This document shows, one piece after another, positions 7,762-13,719 of a DNA stretch of 13,719 bases (position 1 is its first letter; the number at the start of each line of letters is the position of its first letter). A model generated the notes under the pieces. That model saw nothing but the letters and a program-made list of their open reading frames with translations, was not told the origin of the DNA and did no database searches. The stretch covers positions 1 to 13,719 of the forward strand of contig CAZAFN010000031.1 in the NCBI GenBank assembly GCA_964484795.1, written 5' to 3'. The position numbers were made by a program, and so were the translations under genes. Origin of the DNA: CAZAFN01 sp964484795 (GTDB lineage: Bacteria; Pseudomonadota; Alphaproteobacteria; Methylaequorales; Methylaequoraceae).

Positions 7762-9477
7762 ATGAAATATTCTGACTACCTTCATGAATCTGAAATACAA
7801 CACAAATCAATAAGTTATAACTTGTTGACACCAAAGCCTGTTAAGGGCAAATCATTGCAACCTGAAAAAATTAAGGTTGACGCAAAAAAGGCTTTTTCAC
7901 TAGTTGGACCTTATACTTATGTAAGAGTTCTAGATCAAATAAAAGCTGTAGTTCCACTTGCTGCTTACTTGTTTTTATTTCAACTACTCATTTTAAGACA
8001 ACCCATTGATTCAGCTGCTACCATCTGTTTAGGTTTAGTTGCAGTTATAATTGGCTTGGCAATTTTTATGGAGGGATTAAAAGTTGGATTAATGCCATTT
8101 GGAAACATAATTGGGGATACGCTTCCCAAAAAAGCATCAATGTTTGTTGTGCTTGTAATAATTGGTATTCTAGGTGTTGGGGTAACCTACGCAGAACCAG
8201 CAATAGGAGCTTTAAAGGCTTTTGGATCATCAATTAATCCTGCAGACGCCCCCTATTTGTATGAAATATTAAATAATAGGAGTGAGACGTTAGTAGTTAT
8301 GGTTGGAGCTGGTGTTGGGTTGGCAGCGATTATTGGAACCGTAAGATTTGTTAAAGGCTGGTCATTAAAACCACTTATATATCTTGCACTGACTCCAACA
8401 ATAATTCTAACTATGTATGTTTGGAGTAATCCTGACCTTAGAACAATTCTTGGTCTTGCCTGGGATTGTGGTGCAGTAACCACTGGACCTGTGACGGTAC
8501 CATTGGTACTATCACTAGGAATTGGCATAGCTGCATCTGCCGGTAAGGGTGACTCATCTCTATCAGGTTTTGGTGTCGTTACTATGGCATCATTATTTCC
8601 TATAATTGCAGTCTTAACACTAGCCATATATGTTTCTCACATAATTTCCGTGGATGAAATTCTTGCAACTGCATCAATGGCAGCATCAGAGATCACCTCT
8701 GAAACTCAGGGATCAATGTGGCTTCAAACCCCATGGAAAGAGATAAAAGCAGGAGTTCAGGCAATATTGCCATTAGTTTTATTCTTGATGTTTGTCTTAT
8801 TTGTTATTTTAAAGTCCAAACTACCTAATAATATGGTAACCACTTATGGGTTATCTCTATCCATCATAGGTATGTGTATATTTGGCATTGGATTGACCTA
8901 TGGTCTTGGAGCAATAGGTGATCAAGCAGGGAATACATTGCCGGCTGCTTTTATGGAAGTTCCAATAAGTGAAGTGTCACCAATTTATAGTGAATTTTTA
9001 GGATTAGCCATTGTCATACTATTTGCGTGGTTACTAGGTTTTGGAGCAACATTAGCTGAGCCAGCATTAAATGCTCTGGGTCTTACGGTTCAAGATTTAA
9101 CAAATGGAGCATTTAAAAAGTCTATGTTAATGTATAGTGTTGCTGGTGGTGTTGCATTCGGAATAGCTATTGGAGTAAGTAAAATAGTAATTGGTTTTGA
9201 TCTTGCTACGGTTTTAATTCCTTTATATTTTGTAGCTGTAATTTTAACTTACTTCTCATCTGAAGAGTTCGTGAATGTTGCTTGGGATAGTGCTGGAGTT
9301 ACTACCGGCCCTGTAACTGTTCCTTTAGTATTAGCAATGGGGTTAGGTCTAGGCAACGCAGTGTCGGCTACTGAAGGTTTTGGTATATTGTCTTTGGCAA
9401 GCATCTGTCCAATAATGGCAGTACTTTTAATGGGTCTATATATTCAAATTATACAAAAAAATAAAAAAAAAGGATGA
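7762..9477 (+). CDS. Fused double DUF1538 membrane protein, putative Na+(K+)/H+ antiporter
   Basis: This 571-aa protein has a soluble N-terminus of about 65 residues followed by many hydrophobic segments. It contains two homologous halves. A WDxxxVTTGPVTVPLVL motif occurs at Trp234 and again at Trp508, and an AEPAIGAL/AEPALNAL motif at Glu145 and Glu433. That arrangement fits two DUF1538 domains in one chain. DUF1538 proteins UmpA and UmpB of Halomonas zincidurans have been reported to act together as a Na+(Li+,K+)/H+ antiporter; here both would be fused. The gene sits in the same direction as the cyclase operon after a 38-nt gap with no obvious terminator. It is followed by P-II genes, suggesting regulation of the transporter by energy or nitrogen status. 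Transport function is by family; the ion is unknown. No strong ribosome binding site precedes the ATG. Confidence 0.85.
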   Translation: MKYSDYLHESEIQHKSISYNLLTPKPVKGKSLQPEKIKVDAKKAFSLVGPYTYVRVLDQIKAVVPLAAYLFLFQLLILRQPIDSAATICLGLVAVIIGLAIFMEGLKVGLMPFGNIIGDTLPKKASMFVVLVIIGILGVGVTYAEPAIGALKAFGSSINPADAPYLYEILNNRSETLVVMVGAGVGLAAIIGTVRFVKGWSLKPLIYLALTPTIILTMYVWSNPDLRTILGLAWDCGAVTTGPVTVPLVLSLGIGIAASAGKGDSSLSGFGVVTMASLFPIIAVLTLAIYVSHIISVDEILATASMAASEITSETQGSMWLQTPWKEIKAGVQAILPLVLFLMFVLFVILKSKLPNNMVTTYGLSLSIIGMCIFGIGLTYGLGAIGDQAGNTLPAAFMEVPISEVSPIYSEFLGLAIVILFAWLLGFGATLAEPALNALGLTVQDLTNGAFKKSMLMYSVAGGVAFGIAIGVSKIVIGFDLATVLIPLYFVAVILTYFSSEEFVNVAWDSAGVTTGPVTVPLVLAMGLGLGNAVSATEGFGILSLASICPIMAVLLMGLYIQIIQKNKKKG

Positions 9478-9483
9478 TTTATT

Positions 9484-9846
9484 ATGGCTAGAGAAATTAC
9501 ATATTTAACTGATGTTTATTTAATAACCTGTGTTGTAGAAAGTGGCATAGCAAATAAGATTGTTGATGCTGCTGCAAACGTTGGTGCTCAGGGTGCAACT
9601 ATAAATTATGCTAGAGGAACTGGTGTTAGAAATAGAATGGGGCTTCTAGGAGTTACAATAGATGAACAAAAAGAAATTATTAGAATAATAGTTTCAAAAG
9701 AACAATCAAACCGAGTTTTTGAATCAATGTACCTTGCTGGTGATCTAGATACACCTGGAAAAGGAATTATGTGGATGGTGAAACTTGATAGAGTAGCTAC
9801 TCATATACCCAAAGATGTTTTAAGACGTGCAGGAGGTTCTAAATAA
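9484..9846 (+). CDS. P-II family signal protein with short T-loop
   Basis: This 120-aa protein fits the P-II ferredoxin-like fold. An N-terminal strand-helix-strand (YLITCVVESGIANKIVDAA) leads to a T-loop region (YARGTGVRNRMGLLGVTIDEQ), a second strand-helix unit (IIRIIVSKEQSNRVFESM) and a C-terminal GDLDTPGKGIMWMVKLDRV that matches the TGKIGDGKIFVFDV region of GlnB and GlnK. The T-loop looks shorter than in GlnB and has no Tyr at the uridylylation position, so control by GlnD is unlikely. AAGGA (9470-9474) is 9 nt before the ATG and overlaps the end of the antiporter gene. It likely binds an adenine nucleotide and acts on the DUF1538 protein, as GlnK does on AmtB. This pairing is inferred from adjacency. 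Confidence 0.85.
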   Translation: MAREITYLTDVYLITCVVESGIANKIVDAAANVGAQGATINYARGTGVRNRMGLLGVTIDEQKEIIRIIVSKEQSNRVFESMYLAGDLDTPGKGIMWMVKLDRVATHIPKDVLRRAGGSK

Positions 9847-10142
9847 TGACTCAATATGCTGAAATAGGTGGATTGATTAAAAAAGGCCTAGGGCAAGGAG
9901 TAATTGAAAAATTTTCAAAGAATAAAAATGTTATATCAGTTGGTTGTGCAAATGGAAGAGCATCGGATTTGTTTGATGTTCAACAGTTCGGAGATGCTAG
10001 TGAAGCCGAAATTCTAACTATGATAGTTAAAGACAAAAAGAGCAACTCTATTTTTGATGAGCTTCATAGTTTTTTAAAACTCTCAACTATGCAAAATGGT
10101 GTTATTTACAAATTTGACACTATCGACAAAACAAGTCTATAA
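9846..10142 (+). CDS. Short divergent P-II-like protein
   Basis: This 98-aa protein resembles the previous P-II protein in a reduced form. NVISVGCANGRAS sits where that protein has GATINYARGTG. EAEILTMIVKDKKSNSIFDELHSF matches EIIRIIVSKEQSNRVFESMY, and MQNGVIYKFDTID matches KGIMWMVKLDRVA. The glycine-rich nucleotide-binding TPGKG segment is lost. Its ATG overlaps the previous TAA by one base (TAATG), so translation is coupled. It could form mixed trimers with the P-II protein or be a non-binding partner of the antiporter. Family assignment is by pattern only, without a profile search. Confidence 0.7.
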   Translation: MTQYAEIGGLIKKGLGQGVIEKFSKNKNVISVGCANGRASDLFDVQQFGDASEAEILTMIVKDKKSNSIFDELHSFLKLSTMQNGVIYKFDTIDKTSL

Positions 10143-10156
10143 ACCAACTTACTATC

Positions 10157-11437
10157 TTATCTTTCAGACAATGCAAAAGTTACATCTGACTTAAATGGTG
10201 TCAAAAAGTAATCTACGAAACTTCTTTTGCCAATTACAATTCCTACCATAACTGGCACACCAGAATATAATTTGAAAAACTCATTTTGTTTACTAAATGA
10301 TGTTTCCTTAGTTTCTACTTTAACCAAATAGTAGCCATCATTACCAGATTTACCTGAAATTCTATCTGCTCCCACAAATACAACTGTCCCGTTTAAAGGC
10401 CTAAACCTTGAACCTTCAGGAGTATTTAATCTTATCTTTGCATCAAGACCAGGAGTAACGTAGCCTATCTCAGACAGTGGTAATTTAGCTTCGACAATTA
10501 ATTTTTCATCCTCAGGTACAATCTCAACAACTGTTACTCCAGGTGCTACTATTGCACCTTTAGAATTAACTGAAATTAATTTTACAACTCCTGCCACAGG
10601 ACTTTTTAAAATTGTTCTGTTTAAGCTATCTGAATATTTTTGGATTCTTTGGTTTAATTCTGATTTTTCTTTATTCAAACCAGATAGATCTTTATTAAGC
10701 TGTTCATTATAACTAAAATTAACTTTCTCAAGTTCATTTTTACTTAAATCTATAATAGATTGTTGTTCATCAATTTTTGCTTCCACATCAGAAAGTTCTC
10801 TTAAAAGTTCTAAATGTCTCAATCTATTTGTAGCTTCAGCTTCAAGTAATTTTTGGCTTATAGATTCTTGCTCTTTAACGATTTTAAGCCTTTTTTTTAA
10901 ATTCTTTAAATTATTTCTTGCCTGAAGAATACTTGATTTTTTTGATTTTCTTTCAGAATTAATACTATTTAGTCTGCTTTTAAGAAGTTCATTCTCATCA
11001 CTAAGAAGTCCAACACTAAATAATGATTTTTTTGAATCAGGAATTGAAATTTTTTTCTTCCCTTTTTTTTCAGAATTAACTCTTAAAATTGAAAGTTCTA
11101 TTGATTTTAATCTAGTGTTAATCTCTTCAAATTCAGATGAAGCCCTCTTTTTAGATAAAACAACCAAAGGTTGATTTGTTTCTACCTTTTCTCCCTCCTT
11201 GATTAGTATTTCTTCTACAATGCCACCTTCTAGATGTTGTACGTATTTGATTCTTCCCTGAGGAATTATTTTACCATCAGCCAGACTTAAGACTTCTATG
11301 ATTTTAAGGTTAACTAGGAAAAAAATAACCAAAATGAAAAAAAGAATTAAAATTTTAAATCTTTTTTTTACTATAGTCTCTTGATTTTTATTAGCTTCAT
11401 CAAAACTATATTTCCACTTCAACCAATTTTCTTTCAT
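10157..11437 (-). CDS. HlyD-family membrane fusion protein of a second type I secretion system
   Basis: This 426-aa protein is a conventional HlyD/PrtE-type adaptor. It has a short cytoplasmic N-terminus, one membrane segment (about 28-50), the hallmark VQHLEGGIVEEILIKEGEKV (66-85) in the first lipoyl half, a long Lys/Glu/Ser-rich coiled coil (about 95-275), a second lipoyl half SPVAGVVKLISVN (279-291) and a beta-barrel region (about 310-405) with PGLDAKIRLNTPEGSR. It lacks the CNBD of the other adaptor. It is convergent with the P-II genes, with only 14 nt between them and no visible terminator. It begins 7 nt after the ABC gene. AAAGGG (11441-11446) overlaps the ABC stop and serves as ribosome binding site, so the two are translated together. 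Confidence 0.92.
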   Translation of the reverse strand: MKENWLKWKYSFDEANKNQETIVKKRFKILILFFILVIFFLVNLKIIEVLSLADGKIIPQGRIKYVQHLEGGIVEEILIKEGEKVETNQPLVVLSKKRASSEFEEINTRLKSIELSILRVNSEKKGKKKISIPDSKKSLFSVGLLSDENELLKSRLNSINSERKSKKSSILQARNNLKNLKKRLKIVKEQESISQKLLEAEATNRLRHLELLRELSDVEAKIDEQQSIIDLSKNELEKVNFSYNEQLNKDLSGLNKEKSELNQRIQKYSDSLNRTILKSPVAGVVKLISVNSKGAIVAPGVTVVEIVPEDEKLIVEAKLPLSEIGYVTPGLDAKIRLNTPEGSRFRPLNGTVVFVGADRISGKSGNDGYYLVKVETKETSFSKQNEFFKLYSGVPVMVGIVIGKRSFVDYFLTPFKSDVTFALSER

Positions 11438-11444
11438 AATCCCT

Positions 11445-13040
11445 TTAATTAGTTAAATTAATTCTTTCATGAGCAATGCCAATTATCTCCTTATCTTCAG
11501 AAAAACAAATTAATGTCTTATTCGCTCTTACTAAAGAATTTAATAATTTTAACAACATTTCTTTACCATTGCCGTCTAGATATAAAAAAGGATCATCAAA
11601 AACAAATATTTCAGGGTTTTGAGCAAGAGTTCTTGCTATATGAATTTTCTTTAAAATACCTTTTGAAATTTTATCATCTATTGGTTCAGAAATGGTTAGG
11701 TTTGAATTTTTCATTTCATCATCTAATCCGACAGTTTGTAGCAATCTACTAACTTCATGTTCATTCAATCTCTGATTAGAAATCAGTATATTATCTATTA
11801 TTGATGAACTTAATACATCAGGGTTTTGAGGAATATAACCAACATACTGCCTCAGCCATTTTAAGGATAGTTTTTCAACATTAGTTTTATCTATTAAAAT
11901 TTCTCCAGAATTTGGTGATATGAGGCCTAGTAGTAGTTTCGCTAGTGTAGTTTTTCCTGAACCATTTGCACCTGAAACAACATTCATCTTTGATGCCAAA
12001 AAAGATGATGAAAAATTTCTAAATAAGAAATTTGAGTCACTGTGGTAAGAAAAATCAATATTTTTTAATTCTATATTTCCTTGAATTTTACTTAATTGCA
12101 TGCCTGTACTACGGTTTTTTGTGTTTTTAAAATAATTTTTATAATCAGTAAAATACACGTCTATTTTTTTTAAATTATAATAAGAGTTTTGTGCTGCAGT
12201 AATAATTCCAAGTGCCCTTGATGCAAAGATGTTAAAACCTATCAGACTACCTATTGACAACTCACCCATAACCACAAAAACACTTCCACTACCAATAATA
12301 ATTATTGAAGACACAATAATAAAAAAATTACTAATCGAATGCTGCTGAGCTTCATATGCAGAAATTTTTGAATCAACGTAAAACTTTTTGTCTAAATAAT
12401 TTTCTACAAAAAAACCAGTATAATTATCAGCTGTATTTGATTTGATTAAATCTTTATTGGAACCAATTTCTTTAACTATGAGTCTATCTTTAGGAAGAAT
12501 GCTAGAGTTTTGAATAAAATTGTCTTTATTTGAATTGATAGCATTTTGCAAAAGCACGTAGAGAACCAGAATTATTAAAAAAACACTAGCCAAAAGAAAG
12601 TTTAAAAAAAAGAGCACTATTATTATTAAGAAGACAAACAAAGAGTCAAATAGGTTTGATTGATTCCTTGGTGATAAAAATTTGAAAAAATTATTATTGA
12701 AATCAATTATTTCTATGAAACTTTTTTTATTACTCTCAATTATTTCAAAATCAAAAAATTTTTTTGTTAAATCGAGTTTGGTGTTTTTTATGGGAGTTGA
12801 GAGTATTTTATTAAAAATACCATTTCTCAAATTTCTAAAAACAAATTCAAAAATTGCAACTGTAATTGCACCAGTAACAAGAAAAATCAATGTTCCCTGC
12901 AAACCAAAAGCAATATAACGGTTAAAAATATGTATTATGAATATTGGACTCAACAAACCTAAAAAAGTTGTTAACAATGTTAAAACAATGAGAAAACCAA
13001 GAGATTTACTATTTTTAAGTATGTAAAACCAATAACTCAT
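11445..13040 (-). CDS. PrtD-like type I secretion ABC exporter with degenerate ATPase
   Basis: This 531-aa protein has about six membrane segments in residues 10-290 and an ATPase domain from about 325. It has no C39-like domain and so resembles PrtD/AprD exporters, though somewhat shorter. Walker A GANGSGKTT (357-365), Q-loop Gln405 (YIPQ) and Walker B Asp482 are intact. The signature is ISKGI (458-462) instead of LSGGQ, Asp483 replaces the catalytic Glu, and Glu515 (FSED) replaces the H-loop His. The RTX gene ends 62 nt upstream and the adaptor starts 7 nt downstream, the usual substrate-ABC-adaptor order. It is very AT-rich with long A and T runs. It probably exports the adjacent RTX protein; whether it hydrolyses ATP at a normal rate is open. 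Confidence 0.9.
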   Translation of the reverse strand: MSYWFYILKNSKSLGFLIVLTLLTTFLGLLSPIFIIHIFNRYIAFGLQGTLIFLVTGAITVAIFEFVFRNLRNGIFNKILSTPIKNTKLDLTKKFFDFEIIESNKKSFIEIIDFNNNFFKFLSPRNQSNLFDSLFVFLIIIVLFFLNFLLASVFLIILVLYVLLQNAINSNKDNFIQNSSILPKDRLIVKEIGSNKDLIKSNTADNYTGFFVENYLDKKFYVDSKISAYEAQQHSISNFFIIVSSIIIIGSGSVFVVMGELSIGSLIGFNIFASRALGIITAAQNSYYNLKKIDVYFTDYKNYFKNTKNRSTGMQLSKIQGNIELKNIDFSYHSDSNFLFRNFSSSFLASKMNVVSGANGSGKTTLAKLLLGLISPNSGEILIDKTNVEKLSLKWLRQYVGYIPQNPDVLSSSIIDNILISNQRLNEHEVSRLLQTVGLDDEMKNSNLTISEPIDDKISKGILKKIHIARTLAQNPEIFVFDDPFLYLDGNGKEMLLKLLNSLVRANKTLICFSEDKEIIGIAHERINLTN

Positions 13041-13102
13041 TTATTTAAACTTACCAATTAAAGTATAAATCATTAAACGTAAAAGCATAAAAAATTATTT
13101 TT
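13041..13102 (-). promoter_or_regulatory. Gap between RTX and ABC genes with weak promoter-like sequence
   Basis: These 62 AT-rich nucleotides contain, on the minus strand, TATACT (13067 down to 13062) as a possible -10 with no good -35 (TTATGC at 17 nt). GGTAAG about 9 nt before the ATG is a weak ribosome binding site. No GC-rich hairpin is present, so readthrough from the RTX gene into the exporter genes is equally likely. Confidence 0.2.
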
Positions 13103-13719
13103 CTAACTAAGTGTACCAAAAACAATTTCTGAACCAGTTAATGTATCATTATTAAAGTTTTCAAGTTTGGCAATATAAGTAAGTTCATTTGTACTTACTC
13201 CATAACCTTGTGACAGATCGTCCCACATCCAAATAGCACTATTAGTTCCATCTCCAACAACAAAAAATTGCTCAAGACCATTTCCACCCACTGCTTTAGT
13301 ATATCTAATGCTTGAAACCACATCAGATCTAAAGCTTTTACTCAGGTAATCACTTACATTTTCGGTAAAATTAAAAACATACGGAAGTTCATTGTCATTT
13401 GAGGTGCTTCTGTATGTTAATCTACTTGTACTATCATGAGTATACATAGTTGATGTCCTAGTAACATTATATTGGGTAGTAGGTTCAGCAAATGTATGAT
13501 TGATTCTTAATGTATCAGATAATGTAAAATCTTTTATTATAGTACCAAATGCACTGGTTCCATTAAGGTAAAAAACATCATTCCCTCCTCCGCCAGTCAT
13601 AGTATCTATGCCTCCACCACCATTGATAGTATTATTTCCACTATTACCTGTTAGTGTATTGGCTAATGAATTACCAGTTCCGTTGATGTTGCCACTTCCC
13701 GTCAACGTTAGATTCTCAA
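13103..13719 (-). CDS. C-terminal part of an RTX calcium-binding secreted protein (5' end outside window)
   Basis: The minus-strand frame is open to the last complete codon and ends at TAG (13105-13103); the TTG at 13705 is internal. About 205 residues are visible. They begin ENLTLTGSGNINGTGNSL and continue into RTX-type glycine/aspartate repeats (GNSGNNTINGGGGIDTM, then TGGGGNDVFYL), which bind Ca2+ after secretion. The remaining C-terminus is non-repetitive, with VVGDGTNSAIWMWDD and ELTYIAKLENFNNDTLTGSEI. This form is common at the ends of type I secreted proteins and should include the secretion signal. The gene is directly upstream of its likely ABC exporter and HlyD adaptor. The effector or adhesin part is out of view, so the activity of the protein is unknown. 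Confidence 0.88.
   Translation of the reverse strand, partial: ENLTLTGSGNINGTGNSLANTLTGNSGNNTINGGGGIDTMTGGGGNDVFYLNGTSAFGTIIKDFTLSDTLRINHTFAEPTTQYNVTRTSTMYTHDSTSRLTYRSTSNDNELPYVFNFTENVSDYLSKSFRSDVVSSIRYTKAVGGNGLEQFFVVGDGTNSAIWMWDDLSQGYGVSTNELTYIAKLENFNNDTLTGSEIVFGTLS

Noticed and set aside
8253..8627. Minus-strand open frame inside the DUF1538 gene
   Set aside because: It is antisense to the conserved WDxxxVTTGPVTVP region and has no domain of its own.
10138..10160. Terminator between the convergent P-II-like and HlyD genes
   Set aside because: Only 14 nt separate the stops and no stem with a T-tract is visible on either strand.
13103..13705. Complete 200-aa gene starting at the TTG codon at 13705
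   Set aside because: The frame stays open to the window end and the upstream codons read ENLTLTGSG, continuous with the RTX repeats, so the gene is truncated by the window edge and does not start there.

Overview
The window is AT-rich accessory DNA from a Gram-negative bacterium. Type I secretion parts imply an outer membrane. The likely source is a marine-type alphaproteobacterium, judged from the low G+C, the CHASE2 adenylate cyclase with a PPPKDWDGVYVATSK tail, the DUF1538/P-II pairing and the style of the RTX repeats. No rRNA or other taxonomic marker is present, so this placement is inference. No tRNA, CRISPR array or insertion sequence was seen.

Layout: (1) 1-429 (+) is the C-terminal end of a Pro/Gly/Glu/Asp low-complexity repeat protein that begins before the window. 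A strong intrinsic terminator follows at 479-515. (2) 562-7723 (+) is a tight run of five genes: an HlyB-like ABC exporter with an inactive C39-like domain, an HlyD-type membrane fusion protein carrying an N-terminal cyclic-nucleotide-binding domain (CNBD), a CHASE2 adenylate cyclase, and two small stand-alone CNBD proteins. Gaps are 4, 0, 1 and 2 nt, so co-transcription is very likely. (3) 7762-10142 (+), after a 38-nt gap, holds a fused double-DUF1538 membrane protein (putative cation/proton antiporter) followed by a P-II protein and a short divergent P-II-like protein. (4) 10157-13719 (-) is a convergent second type I secretion locus: the C-terminus of an RTX protein (cut by the window end), a PrtD-like ABC exporter and a conventional HlyD adaptor.

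The central proposal is a cyclic-nucleotide-controlled type I secretion system. A membrane cyclase with an extracytoplasmic sensor domain, a secretion adaptor with a cytoplasmic CNBD, and two extra CNBD proteins are made from one operon. All three CNBDs keep the Glu...Arg pair used to bind the cyclic nucleotide phosphate and ribose. The cyclase keeps both metal Asp residues and the transition-state Asn and Arg. The simplest model is that an external signal sets cAMP, and cAMP gates assembly or activity of the exporter. This is inference from gene fusion and context.

A second unexpected pattern is that both ABC ATPases, from different subfamilies, have lost the same catalytic landmarks. The Walker B Glu is Asp, the H-loop His is Asn or Glu, and the signature motif is degenerate, while Walker A is intact. 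Both exporters may therefore be slow or specially regulated ATPases.
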